A DNA stretch of 64,000 nt from the NCBI GenBank assembly GCA_017479885.1, contig JAFVBR010000007.1:1-64000 (forward strand), written 5' to 3'. Shown here one piece after another: positions 1-9,172 of this stretch. Numbering within the stretch: the first letter of the stretch is position 1; every line of letters starts with the position of its first letter. The stretch is from Paludibacteraceae bacterium (GTDB lineage Bacteria > Bacteroidota > Bacteroidia > Bacteroidales > Paludibacteraceae). Below the pieces are notes generated by a model that saw only the letters and a program-made list of their open reading frames with translations, did no database searches and had not been told where the DNA came from. The translations under genes were made by a program, and so were the position numbers.

Positions 1-126
1 ATTAGAAAGTTGGCATTGCAGGTGGTAAGAAACTATAGTGACAAACGAAGCATAAGGAAAAGACTGTTTAAGGCATCACTCAATAGCGATTATATGGCGG
101 ATATGGTCAAAAACTACAAATTTTGA
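1..126 (+). CDS. 3' end of an unidentified gene
   Basis: The first frame is open from the left edge to a TGA at 124-126, giving 41 residues with a basic C-terminus (ends KNYKF). The start lies outside the window. I do not recognise the family; the short basic tail has no diagnostic motif. A promoter for the next gene follows immediately, so this is the end of a separate transcription unit. Confidence 0.5.
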   Translation: MRKLALQVVRNYSDKRSIRKRLFKASLNSDYMADMVKNYKF

Positions 127-154
127 TGCGGTTGCCCTGATAAGGAACCGACTA

Positions 155-187
155 TTTTGCAATTTGCAAAAAAAACGCTATCTTTGC
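155..187 (+). promoter_or_regulatory. Bacteroidota-type promoter of the murF-alr gene
   Basis: TTTTG at 155-159 is followed after 19 nt by TATCTTTGC at 179-187, matching the -33/-7 consensus of the primary sigma factor of Bacteroidota. The start codon of the next gene lies 32 nt downstream of the -7 element. Confidence 0.75.
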
Positions 188-219
188 AGCATATTACAGA
201 CTTTGCAATCTAAATATAT

Positions 220-2076
220 ATGAAACTTACGGAAATAGCAGTAGTGTTGTCCGCCTCCGAACAGCTGAATGATGCAACAGATATAGACTATCTGCTTACT
301 GACTCACGGGAGTTGGGTGCAGAGCCGTCTAAAACCCTTTTTTTTGCTATTAAGACGGCAATCAATGACGGTGCACGCTATATAGCCGACTTGTACACCA
401 AAGGCGTTAGGGCAGTGGTTGTAGGCCGTGCAAGCGTACAGCCCGATGTTGCACTTATGCCAGGGTTGAATATCTTGCATGTGGCAGACGCACTGGAGGC
501 TTTGCAGACTCTGGCTGCTTACAAGCGTTCTCTCTACCCCGATGTGCCCGTCATCGGCATCACTGGTAGCAACGGCAAGACTGTTGTCAAAGAATGGTTA
601 TATCAGTTGCTCAAGGATGACTATCGAATCACCCGCTCACCCCGCAGCTACAATTCCCAGATAGGTGTGCCGCTTTCTGTATGGCAGATGAATGATAATA
701 CCCAACTTGCCATCTTCGAAGCCGGTATCTCTGAACCCGGCGAGATGCAGCGTCTCGAGCGTATCATCCGCCCTACGATAGGCGTCATAACATATATTGG
801 TGAGGAGCACGGTGAGAACTTCCTCTCTCTTGAGCAGAAACGCAGTGAGAAGATGCTCCTTTTCCGCAACAGCAAGGTTGTGATTGAGGACCCCTCTCAC
901 CAGAACCTTAGAACTTGTGCTGCCGTGTTGCGCTATCTGGGCTACAATGAGGAACGCATATCGCAGATGTTGCTCGACAAGACCCACGAGACAGTAATGC
1001 AAATCAATCTTAGCGCACTTGTCGACAATGTGCGCTATTTCCGTTCCTTGCTTCAGCCTTCTACCAAACTTGTTTGCATGGTCAAGGCATTTGCTTACGG
1101 AGCAGGACCTGTCGAGGTCAGCCGTTGTTTGCAGGATAACCATCTGGCTGACTATCTGGCGGTGGCGGTGGCAGATGAAGCGGCCGAACTCCGTCAGGCG
1201 GGAGTCAACCTGCCCGTCATCATCATGGATCCCGAGCAGACAGCTCTGCGCACTATCATCGAAAACAATGCCGAGCCCAATATCTACTCTATGCAGTCGC
1301 TTGAAGACTTCATTACGGCTGTTACCGATGCAGGACTTGAGAACTATCCTGTTCATATCAAGATAGACTCCGGTATGCACCGTCTCGGATTCGAACTCGC
1401 CGATATGCCTGCTCTGACCGAACGTCTTCGCAGACAGAAGGCAGTGCGTGTGCGCTCGGTGTTTTCTCATCTCTGTGTGGCTGACGAGCCTGACTGGGAC
1501 AGTTTCACTCTCGAACAGGTCGACCGTTTCCAACGCTGTGCCGATGTCTTGTCGGCTGAGTTGCCATACCCCGTTATGCGGCATATACTCAATTCTGCCG
1601 GCATCGAGCGCTTCACTCAGTATCAGGCTGATATGTGCCGATTGGGTATAGGCATGTACGGGTTCTCATTCGCTGGCAGGCACTTGCGCAATGTCTGCAC
1701 TCTCAAAACCACTCTGCTCAGTGTCAAAACCGTTGCTGCCGGCGAGTCGATAGGTTACGGCAGACATACTTTCCTCACCGAAGAACGTCAGATCGCCGTC
1801 ATTCCTATCGGTTATGCCGATGGTTTCGACCGCCGATTCGGCAACTATGGCGGTGAGGTGGTTGTGCGCGGCATGCGTTGCCCTGTGGTGGGCAATGTCT
1901 GCATGGACCTCGCTATGATTGATGTCACTGGTACAGATGCCCAACCCGGCGATGAAGCTGTGGTTTTCGGAGACCAGTTGCCGATAGAAGAACTTGCCGA
2001 CAGACTGGGTACTATCACCTATGAGATTCTCACCTCCGTCTCACGCCGCGTCAAACGAGTATATTACTACGAATGA
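220..2076 (+). CDS. alr: MurF-alanine racemase fusion with a deleted MurF half
   Basis: Residues from about 256 to 618 form a complete alanine racemase (L-Ala to D-Ala for peptidoglycan): the PLP lysine lies in VKAFAYG (K289), and NSAGIERF, RLGIGMYG and GNVCMDLAMIDV follow. The first 255 residues match the MurF half of the bifunctional protein usual in Bacteroidales, including the P-loop GITGSNGKT (113-121). That half is far too short. After residue about 222 the rest of the central ATPase domain is missing, about 30 residues resembling a later MurF segment (NLRTCAAVLRYLGYNEERI) follow, and the whole C-terminal ligase domain is missing before the racemase starts. The normal fusion has roughly 820 residues; this one has 618. 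The frame is kept throughout. Racemase activity is very likely. MurF ligase activity is unlikely, so a separate murF would be needed. Confidence 0.88.
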   Translation: MKLTEIAVVLSASEQLNDATDIDYLLTDSRELGAEPSKTLFFAIKTAINDGARYIADLYTKGVRAVVVGRASVQPDVALMPGLNILHVADALEALQTLAAYKRSLYPDVPVIGITGSNGKTVVKEWLYQLLKDDYRITRSPRSYNSQIGVPLSVWQMNDNTQLAIFEAGISEPGEMQRLERIIRPTIGVITYIGEEHGENFLSLEQKRSEKMLLFRNSKVVIEDPSHQNLRTCAAVLRYLGYNEERISQMLLDKTHETVMQINLSALVDNVRYFRSLLQPSTKLVCMVKAFAYGAGPVEVSRCLQDNHLADYLAVAVADEAAELRQAGVNLPVIIMDPEQTALRTIIENNAEPNIYSMQSLEDFITAVTDAGLENYPVHIKIDSGMHRLGFELADMPALTERLRRQKAVRVRSVFSHLCVADEPDWDSFTLEQVDRFQRCADVLSAELPYPVMRHILNSAGIERFTQYQADMCRLGIGMYGFSFAGRHLRNVCTLKTTLLSVKTVAAGESIGYGRHTFLTEERQIAVIPIGYADGFDRRFGNYGGEVVVRGMRCPVVGNVCMDLAMIDVTGTDAQPGDEAVVFGDQLPIEELADRLGTITYEILTSVSRRVKRVYYYE

Positions 2077-2092
2077 CTATAACACCTCTTGA

Positions 2093-2124
2093 TCACTTTC
2101 AAATATTTATCACTTTCAAATATT
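2093..2124 (+). repeat. Two copies of a 15-bp sequence, period 17
   Basis: TCACTTTCAAATATT occurs at 2093-2107 and again at 2110-2124, between the alr stop and the start of the next gene. An ATG at 2073, overlapping the alr stop, would place this repeat inside the next coding region. The downstream start at 2130 leaves it untranslated. Confidence 0.6.
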
Positions 2125-2129
2125 ATAAT

Positions 2130-2996
2130 ATGAAAAAAAACGCTGCATCATTTAACCGCTTCTTTCTGCTTGTAGCCATGTCGCTTATGGCAACCGCTAT
2201 TGTCAGTGCCCAGAATACTGTTCCCGATGACGGCATTGCCCAAGGCCTGACTTCTGTAGCCGCTATAGCAGGCGAAACAGAAACAGCCATTGAACCTCAG
2301 GATAGTACTGCATTAGCAATTCCTGTCAAAGAGATACCTGTTTGGAAGCAGAAACTCTATTACGGCTATAATTTCGACATCTATTTCCATCACGATACCA
2401 AGACCAACCAGAAAGAGAACGGCTGGTCCATCAGTTTTACACCCGAGATAGGCTGGAAACTCAGAGAGCGTATATATCTTGGACTTCGTTTCGGGGGAAC
2501 TTATCAGGACACATATACCACCTATTCATACATAGGAGTCGATGACAAAACCTATACCGAGGATCTGCGTGTAATGCGCGGTTCGTGGGACGTGGCGCCT
2601 TATGTCCGCTACCGTCTCAAGACTATCTTCAACAATAAAGTAGGTATATGGCTTGAGGCACACCTTTATGCAGGTATGGATTTTCCACGTGTCAAGTCTG
2701 GCGATGTGACCGGAACAGACTACGATGGTCTCCGTCACAGCATTACTTATGGAGCACAACTCTCACCTGTTATCACCTATCGGTTCAACCGCAAGAGCAC
2801 TTTTCAGATATTCTTCTCTATTCTCAGTCTCGGCTACAGCGGCACAACCCGCTGCTATCAGGACGCTCTTGGAGAGCGTTACAACGAGTATAGCAACGAT
2901 GTCATAATCTTCTCCGGCAAACTGCGCAATCTCATTGCCAATCAGTTTACTCCCGGTCTCTATGGTCTAAAGTTCGGCGTTCAAAAGAATTTTTAA
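2130..2996 (+). CDS. Predicted outer-membrane beta-barrel protein
   Basis: The 288-residue product starts with a signal peptide (MKKNAASFNRFFLLVAMSLM, with cleavage likely after VSAQ). It continues with alternating aromatic/polar segments typical of a small outer-membrane barrel (for example YYGYNFDIYFHHD, YLGLRFGGTYQD, VAPYVRYRLK) and ends in a terminal aromatic residue (KFGVQKNF), the usual barrel signal. I chose the start at 2130 because it begins the signal peptide; the in-frame ATG at 2073 adds an unlikely 19-residue extension. The stop at 2994-2996 directly abuts the ATG of the TamB-like gene, so the two are probably co-transcribed. The specific family is not recognised. Confidence 0.7.
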   Translation: MKKNAASFNRFFLLVAMSLMATAIVSAQNTVPDDGIAQGLTSVAAIAGETETAIEPQDSTALAIPVKEIPVWKQKLYYGYNFDIYFHHDTKTNQKENGWSISFTPEIGWKLRERIYLGLRFGGTYQDTYTTYSYIGVDDKTYTEDLRVMRGSWDVAPYVRYRLKTIFNNKVGIWLEAHLYAGMDFPRVKSGDVTGTDYDGLRHSITYGAQLSPVITYRFNRKSTFQIFFSILSLGYSGTTRCYQDALGERYNEYSNDVIIFSGKLRNLIANQFTPGLYGLKFGVQKNF

Positions 2997-5900
2997 ATGA
3001 GCAAGGCGAGTCTCTTTTGGAAAGTCCCTCTTGCTCTCGTGGGAGTTGTTGTCGGACTGGTCCTGCTTCTGCTGATTGCAGCGGCAGTGGTTGTTTGTAC
3101 GCCATCTGCACGTAATGCAGTCATGGAAAAAGGTGTTGAGTTCGCAAATGAAAACACAGACTACGACATTGATCTCGGCAGTCTCTATCTTTCGCCTTTC
3201 CATCATTCTCCCATGGTACTTTACCGGGCATACAAAGGCACTGCCGACTTGCCCTTGCATATCGAGGTTGACAGTCTCTTCGTCGGACACCGCGGTCAGG
3301 ACACGCTCATTTATGTTCACGACCTGCGTCTTCGTGCCAATGCTCTCACCGGCAATTTTCAACCTACAGTAAAAGAAGCTATTGCTGCCGGACAGGCCTC
3401 CTCGCTCATGGCGCTTCCCATTGAGGTGGATACGCTTTCGCTCTCCAATACTGTCTTCCATTCCGACAGCATGATTGCAGCCGTCGGTGTGGATGCCATA
3501 GTAGGCACTCTGCGTGCATCCAGTCCCGGAATCAACATAGCCCAAGGTCAATATCCGCTGCATGGTCTCCGACTCTCGGATGCTTATGTAGGTATAGATT
3601 TGCGTGAGACTCCGCCTGATACCACTGCCAATGACACCACGCCTATGCTCATGGCATTCGATGTGCCCGATGGTGAATTGCACAACATCAAGTTTGTGCT
3701 CACTCCTATGGATCTAAGCGTGCAGACACGTACTCTTTCTGTCAACACTCTGGCTGATGTGGGCGGCAATCTCTATGATGTGCGCCGTGTCAATATCGGT
3801 GGTGCTTCGCTCTCCATAGGCAGTCTCATTCTTCCCATCGACACTGTGTATGGCGATGCCAAGGTCAATCTTGCCCGCAATCTGATTACATCGCGGGGGC
3901 TTCATGCCCGCTCCGATTCCTTCGGAGCAGAAGCCGATGTGTCTGCCACTGCGCTCAACCTCAATACTATGCGGGTCGATGTAACCGCAGATGCCGATTT
4001 CCGCGGAAGCAAAGCTGCTGTGCAGGGCTACTATGATATTGATGACGAGGCTTACGATATGCTGGTCAATGTGGAGCGCGTGGACCTCAGTCCTTTCCTC
4101 AAAGACAGCACACCTGTCGTTTTGGCAGGTGAGATAAAGGCGGAAGGCAAAGGCATCGACATCAATTCAAATGCGATGAAGACCAATCTCAGCATGCATC
4201 TTACCGACTGTATCTACGACAATATCAATGTGTCAGGTCTTCGTCTCGATGCTCAAATGGAGAACAAGACCGTTAACGGCACTCTGCATCTGCCCGTGGC
4301 AATGAGTGACACCTCTTTACAGGTGAAGGCTCTCACCGACCATCGCTTCCGTGTATCCGATTTCCTCTCCCCGCGTCAGATGGCTGTTGACTATCATTCG
4401 GTTATGCGTAATGTCGATGCTCATGTTGCTGGCGAAGATTTCCGTGCAGACCGTCTCACTATCTATTTCCTGACCGACAGCGCAACTTCGCTCTCTCTGG
4501 CAACAGATGGATTCAGTCTGGATGCTCAGAGTCCTATGCATGTGCTTGCTCTTGTTGACGAAGTGCAACCGCTGCTCAGTGCCGTCTCTGACACTAATCT
4601 CATCAATCCCATAGTCACGCTTGGCGACCTCACTCTTATCGACACCCTCCGTCGTCTTATTCCCGATATCAATGCCGACATAGTGCTTGCCAAAGGCAGT
4701 CCTGTGCAGCATATTATTGAGCGTATGGGTCTCGATATCGACCGTGTTGCACTCTCTCTTGCTTCTGACTCTGCTCAGACCGACCTCGCACTCGATGCTT
4801 CCATTCCTGACATCAATCATCCCGATGATAGTACAGCCATGCGTCTGCCAGCGGCAAAAGCGGCTATGCGGGTGCAGATGAGCGAGGGCATAACCAATGC
4901 AACCCTCACTGCCGACACTCGTCTTACAGATGGTGTGATGACACTTCACGACCTCCGTACCGATGCCGCGCTCCGCTTCGACCTTGAGCGCACTGAGAGC
5001 GAATTGCGTGGTAACGGACGCCTCACCCTCGATGACCTCTCTTTCGGCGATATGGACCTTGGCAACCGTTCGGCGGATATAGTCGTGGTGCCTTCTGAAC
5101 AGTACAATAATGCTATACGCGCCGATGTGCGCCTTGATGATATACCGCTTGACCTCGTGGACAGCATCATTCATTTTGCCGACCTCGACCTTAACGGAGC
5201 TGTGCGCGCCAAAGCAAGCGCCGACGGACTGCCTGCCAACCTCGACCTCTCCGCCGAAGTACTACCGCTCGGTGTATCTGCCAAGTACAAACCCTATGAT
5301 GTGCTTCTCAGTATGGGCGAGACACCTGTTATCATGGAGCATAACCGTGTGGACCTCAACGGATTGCCTATCTATGGCGTCGATAGCACTTTCCTTGCTC
5401 TCACAGGTGACCTTGACCTCAATACCATGCGACTTGATGTCACTCTCGAGGCCGATAGTTTTGCTCCTGCCAAGTTGCAGAAAGGTGGGCCTATTCCCGT
5501 CTATGGCGACCTTGCCACCGATATCCACGGTAAGATCACAGGCCCGCTTGACAGCATCCTTGCCGATGTCGATGTCACCATTCTCCCCGTCACCGATATA
5601 ACTTATCCTATTGATAAGAAAAACCTTGCACAGGTCAAGCCTTACGGCACGGTCAACGTCAAATATGGCGTTGCGGATGGCAGTCTCAATCTGGGCGGAC
5701 AAGTTAATGTAGATAAAGGCACCGTGCGCTATTCGCCTAAGGTCTATCCCATCATGCCTTTCCGTGTTGACTCGGGCAGTCATGTAGCGTTCAACGGACC
5801 AATAGGGCAGACCATGCTCGATGTTTCGGCTTCGCAGAAAGTGCGTGCTGATGTGCAGTCGGAAGGTGAGGAGACACGCCGTGTGGATTTCATTACTGGT

Positions 5901-7823
5901 GTCAGGGTTAAGGGAGTGGTCGATTCGCTCGGTCTCAATGCCCTCGGCTTTTTCCTTGAGGCGCCCAAGGACGAGACCATCACGCGCGAAATAGCATCGC
6001 TTGACGAAGATACCCGCGATGGTCTGGCGGCAACGTTGCTCGCTACGGGCATGTATGTGGGTGAGAGCAACGTGGCAGCTCAGAACGAAGGATATGCACT
6101 CTCCAGCATCATCAACAGCCGTATCAATGCAGTTCTGGCTAACAGCAAACTCGGTAAGAAGTTTGAGATTGACATCAGTAGCGCACAGACCAACCATGCC
6201 GCAGGCAAGTCGAACGATATGAACATATCCATCAGCAAGTCGCTCTTCCACGACAAACTGCGGGTCACAGTAGGTTCTGCCATCTCCGACAATCCCGAGG
6301 TCAACAACACCAATGGTCTGCTGCGAAGCATCACTGCCGACTATCGCCTCACCAAAGATGGCAATGTGCTGCTGCGTCTGTTCTCGCAGCGCGACTACAA
6401 CAATATCCTCGAAGGCGAACTCTATAAGTCGGGTATAGGCGTCCATCTGACTAAAGATTGGCAACGCAGGCAACTCTTCCGCACCGACAGTATCACGCGC
6501 ACTTATGGACTGGCGGCTGACGCATCGGTCGCTTATCGTTCAAACAACAGTATTGGTCCTGACCTCACCCTCACCTCGTCCATACGCAACCTCATGGGGC
6601 ATGGCGAGACTTTCACCGTCAAGGGCAACGGCGCTTACTATTGGGCGCTGCGAAACCGGCACCCCGGTGACCCCAAGAAAACCGATACATACAAGCTGGG
6701 TGCCAATGCCGCTCTCGTATTCCCTTATCTGCATTGGCTCGGCGACAACAATCCTGAGGGTGACACACGCTATATGCTCGGCTATCAGTATGAGAATATT
6801 GCCGGAGGCTACGGCGTTCATAAACTCACTGGTTCGTTCACCTATTTCATCCGTTCCTCGCGCTTTGTTACCCATGCCTTCACCCCCTTCTCACTCTCAG
6901 TGGTGCTGATGAAGGCGGAGTCGGAAGATTTGCTTGACAAGGCGGCGGAGTATCCCCAACTGATAAAAATCATAGCCGGCAACGAGTTCGTACCCTCTAT
7001 CGGCTATGCTTTCACCTATAATGACTATAGTGCGCAGCGTCATGTCAATACCATGCTCGACCTCGGTGTCAAGGAGTCCGGCAATCTCATCAACGCTATC
7101 TATTGCGCTTTTGGCCACAAGTGGGACGAGCAGGACAAACCCCTCGGCAAAATCACCTATAACCAGTTTGTAAAACTCCATGCCGAACTGCGCAACAAGT
7201 TCAATCTGACCGACCGCGTATGCATTGCCACACGCCTGTTTGCAGGTGCCAATATCCCGCTGGGCAACTCCACTTTTGCTCCGCTCTCTGAGGCGTTCTA
7301 TGCCGGCGGACCCAACAGCTTGCGTGCCTCGTCACCCTATGCTTATGGGCCTGGCAACTTCTATAGTGCCAAGTACAACCAGAACTTCTTCCATTCGGGA
7401 GACCTGAAACTCGAGGCTAACTTAGAACTCCGTTTCCCCATCGTGTGGAAACTCTACGGCGCCGCTTTCCTCGATGCAGGCAACGTGTGGAACTGGTATA
7501 GCACTGTAGACCTCTTCAAGGCTGCCGGCTACGAGGATTATATCACGCGACTCGAGATTCCAACCGACCTCAAGGACGGTGTCTATGGCAACGATGATTT
7601 CGCTCGTCAGATTGCTCTCGGCACGGGTGCCGGTTTGCGCATTGACCTTGACGGACTCGTTATTCGTATCGACATTGGCGTGGGCATACACGCGCCTTAT
7701 CAGACCTTCAAGTATGACAAGGAGGGTAAGGTGGATACCACGCAGCCCATCAAGACTTATTTCAACATCCCATCCGCACTTGATGCTCTCCGTTTCAACT
7801 TCGGCATCGGCTACCCGTTCTAA
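2997..7823 (+). CDS. TamB-like protein fused to an Omp85 (TamA-like) beta-barrel
   Basis: This 1608-residue protein has an N-terminal membrane anchor (about residues 8-32) and a long beta-rich periplasmic region of AsmA/TamB type. A conserved TamB C-terminal block follows (about 1040-1150; for example SLFHDKLRVTVGSAISD, then RSITADYRLTKDGNVLLRLF), where TamB of Bacteroidota normally ends. Here the chain runs on from about 1165 to 1608 as an Omp85 barrel. It contains FYAGGPNSLRASSPYAYGPG (near 1435-1454, equivalent to the loop-6 region of the BamA/TamA family), LEANLELRFPIVWKLYGAAF, FLDAGNVW and a final aromatic residue. No POTRA domains precede the barrel. TamA/TamB move or insert material at the outer membrane and are normally separate proteins; here one chain would span inner membrane, periplasm and outer membrane. 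There is no stop or frame change at the junction. Function is inferred from the families. Confidence 0.85.
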   Translation: MSKASLFWKVPLALVGVVVGLVLLLLIAAAVVVCTPSARNAVMEKGVEFANENTDYDIDLGSLYLSPFHHSPMVLYRAYKGTADLPLHIEVDSLFVGHRGQDTLIYVHDLRLRANALTGNFQPTVKEAIAAGQASSLMALPIEVDTLSLSNTVFHSDSMIAAVGVDAIVGTLRASSPGINIAQGQYPLHGLRLSDAYVGIDLRETPPDTTANDTTPMLMAFDVPDGELHNIKFVLTPMDLSVQTRTLSVNTLADVGGNLYDVRRVNIGGASLSIGSLILPIDTVYGDAKVNLARNLITSRGLHARSDSFGAEADVSATALNLNTMRVDVTADADFRGSKAAVQGYYDIDDEAYDMLVNVERVDLSPFLKDSTPVVLAGEIKAEGKGIDINSNAMKTNLSMHLTDCIYDNINVSGLRLDAQMENKTVNGTLHLPVAMSDTSLQVKALTDHRFRVSDFLSPRQMAVDYHSVMRNVDAHVAGEDFRADRLTIYFLTDSATSLSLATDGFSLDAQSPMHVLALVDEVQPLLSAVSDTNLINPIVTLGDLTLIDTLRRLIPDINADIVLAKGSPVQHIIERMGLDIDRVALSLASDSAQTDLALDASIPDINHPDDSTAMRLPAAKAAMRVQMSEGITNATLTADTRLTDGVMTLHDLRTDAALRFDLERTESELRGNGRLTLDDLSFGDMDLGNRSADIVVVPSEQYNNAIRADVRLDDIPLDLVDSIIHFADLDLNGAVRAKASADGLPANLDLSAEVLPLGVSAKYKPYDVLLSMGETPVIMEHNRVDLNGLPIYGVDSTFLALTGDLDLNTMRLDVTLEADSFAPAKLQKGGPIPVYGDLATDIHGKITGPLDSILADVDVTILPVTDITYPIDKKNLAQVKPYGTVNVKYGVADGSLNLGGQVNVDKGTVRYSPKVYPIMPFRVDSGSHVAFNGPIGQTMLDVSASQKVRADVQSEGEETRRVDFITGVRVKGVVDSLGLNALGFFLEAPKDETITREIASLDEDTRDGLAATLLATGMYVGESNVAAQNEGYALSSIINSRINAVLANSKLGKKFEIDISSAQTNHAAGKSNDMNISISKSLFHDKLRVTVGSAISDNPEVNNTNGLLRSITADYRLTKDGNVLLRLFSQRDYNNILEGELYKSGIGVHLTKDWQRRQLFRTDSITRTYGLAADASVAYRSNNSIGPDLTLTSSIRNLMGHGETFTVKGNGAYYWALRNRHPGDPKKTDTYKLGANAALVFPYLHWLGDNNPEGDTRYMLGYQYENIAGGYGVHKLTGSFTYFIRSSRFVTHAFTPFSLSVVLMKAESEDLLDKAAEYPQLIKIIAGNEFVPSIGYAFTYNDYSAQRHVNTMLDLGVKESGNLINAIYCAFGHKWDEQDKPLGKITYNQFVKLHAELRNKFNLTDRVCIATRLFAGANIPLGNSTFAPLSEAFYAGGPNSLRASSPYAYGPGNFYSAKYNQNFFHSGDLKLEANLELRFPIVWKLYGAAFLDAGNVWNWYSTVDLFKAAGYEDYITRLEIPTDLKDGVYGNDDFARQIALGTGAGLRIDLDGLVIRIDIGVGIHAPYQTFKYDKEGKVDTTQPIKTYFNIPSALDALRFNFGIGYPF

Positions 7824-7940
7824 CACTCACTTATTCCCTCGCTTCCCGCATGGAAAATTGTGTTCCACGGCTTGCCGATTCTCTCCCTTTGGTGTAAGAA
7901 TTTGACTTATGGCCTATTTTTATTCAGGAAACAGGATTTT

Positions 7941-7974
7941 TATTGCAGGATATCGGAGATTTTTGTACCTTTGC
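7941..7974 (+). promoter_or_regulatory. Promoter of the cupin gene
   Basis: TATTG (7941-7945), 20 nt, then TACCTTTGC (7966-7974). The position of this -7 element rules out the upstream in-frame start at 7943 for the cupin gene and supports the ATG at 8012. Confidence 0.75.
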
Positions 7975-8011
7975 AGCATTGGGTAATATACCAACCGAAA
8001 CAAAACCTGAT

Positions 8012-8371
8012 ATGGATATTAAATCAACTGAATTGCTGCGCACTTCGTGCAGTTGGGATGGGGTAGAGTTGCCCTTGTATCCCGAAGGCAAACCCGAGTT
8101 GAAGGTCTGCCGCATGGTCTTCCCTGCCGGGGCAAAAACAGGGTGGCACCACCACACCGTCATCAACTACGGCATCATACAGCAAGGCTCGCTCACAATA
8201 GTTTGTGTGGACGGCACCGAGCGCACTTTCTGTCAGGGAGAAGCCATGGCTGAAGTTGTTGGTACTGTGCATCGTGGAGAGAATCGTGGCAATAGTCCTG
8301 TGGTGCTTGACATGTTCTATGTGTCCTCGCCTGGTACAGAGGTGACAGTGCAACATCCCGAACTCAACTAA
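8012..8371 (+). CDS. Small cupin-domain protein
   Basis: The 119-residue single-domain cupin has the first metal-binding motif as GWHHHTVINYGIIQQGSLTI (histidines plus the following acidic/glycine turn). The second motif is looser (VVGTVHRGENRGNSP). Such small cupins bind a metal and either catalyse small-molecule reactions or sense ligands; no substrate is indicated here. The start at 8012 follows its own promoter. It is a stand-alone unit between the TamB-Omp85 gene and menG. No signal peptide is seen, so it is probably cytoplasmic. Confidence 0.8.
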   Translation: MDIKSTELLRTSCSWDGVELPLYPEGKPELKVCRMVFPAGAKTGWHHHTVINYGIIQQGSLTIVCVDGTERTFCQGEAMAEVVGTVHRGENRGNSPVVLDMFYVSSPGTEVTVQHPELN

Positions 8372-8470
8372 CTCGCAAGCGACTACCTCCGGTCTATCCG
8401 TTGACGCCGCTTGGCTGATAAAAGAACCAATGGTGACTGATTACCTCGGTCGGGAAGTGAATCAAACATT

Positions 8471-9172
8471 ATGGAAGAAAAGAAGAACATAGGGTCGATG
8501 TTCGACCGCATAGCAGGAAAGTATGATTTTCTGAACCATCTTCTGTCTTTGAATATAGATAAGTATTGGCGGCGGAAAGCCGTTGCTTCAATTGCCAATA
8601 GTCAATTATCCAATAGTCAATGCCTCGATGTTGCCATCGGTACAGCTGACCTCGCGATAGAGACAGCACATCAGATGCCCGATGTGCATATTCAAGGACT
8701 TGACCTCTCCATCGAGATGATGCGTATCGGTGAAGAGAAAGTGCGCAAACTCGGTCTGGAGAAAAGAATAAGTTTCATGCATGGTAGCGCACTCGAGATG
8801 CCCTTCTGCGACTGCAGTTTCGACTTTGTGACCTGTGCATACGGCGTGCGCAACTTCTCCGACCTGGACAAAGGTCTGAGAGAAATGTATCGGGTGATGA
8901 GAGCAGGCGGCAAACTGATGATACTCGAGTTTTCCTATCCAGACAACCGCTTCGTTGCCTGGACATACAACCTCTATTTTTCTCATATCCTGCCACTTGT
9001 CGGTCGCCTTGTGAGCAAGGACAAGAGTGCATACACTTATCTCAACAAGAGTGTGAAGAACTTTGTGTGGGGAGAAGAAATGTGCAACCGCATAAAGGGA
9101 GCGGGCTTCTCTGATGCGAGATACAAGTCTCTTACATTCGGAATAACAACCATTTATACTGCAATAAAATGA
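8471..9172 (+). CDS. menG: Demethylmenaquinone methyltransferase (UbiE/MenG family)
   Basis: This 233-residue SAM methyltransferase carries out the last step of menaquinone synthesis. Family landmarks are FDRIAGKYDFLNHLLSLNID at the N-terminus, the SAM loop LDVAIGTADLAIE (glycines differ from the usual GTGD), GLDLSIEMM, AYGVRNFSDLDKGLREMYRV and GGKLMILEFSYP, ending in SLTFGITTIYTAIK. The stretch between the N-terminal helix and the SAM loop reads ANSQLSNSQ and is encoded by a 15-bp direct repeat (8595-8621), an apparent in-frame low-complexity insertion or replacement. Its stop overlaps the menA start by 4 bp (ATGA), so the two are translationally coupled. Confidence 0.9.
   Translation: MEEKKNIGSMFDRIAGKYDFLNHLLSLNIDKYWRRKAVASIANSQLSNSQCLDVAIGTADLAIETAHQMPDVHIQGLDLSIEMMRIGEEKVRKLGLEKRISFMHGSALEMPFCDCSFDFVTCAYGVRNFSDLDKGLREMYRVMRAGGKLMILEFSYPDNRFVAWTYNLYFSHILPLVGRLVSKDKSAYTYLNKSVKNFVWGEEMCNRIKGAGFSDARYKSLTFGITTIYTAIK
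8595..8621 (+). repeat. In-frame 15-bp direct repeat inside menG
   Basis: CCAATAGTCAAT occurs at 8595-8606 and 8610-8621. It encodes the polar peptide ANSQLSNSQ directly in front of the SAM-binding loop. Asparagine/serine-rich sequence made of AATAGTCAATT-like units is foreign to this otherwise conserved enzyme. Confidence 0.7.

Noticed and set aside
637..1584. Long minus-strand open frame opposite alr (315 codons)
   Set aside because: It is the antisense shadow of the alanine racemase gene, with no recognisable domain, and the plus strand carries clear motifs.
5262..6473. 403-codon minus-strand frame inside the TamB-Omp85 gene
   Set aside because: The product has the arbitrary composition of an antisense frame (many Ile/Val/His/Arg, no motif), while the plus-strand frame is continuous for 1608 codons.
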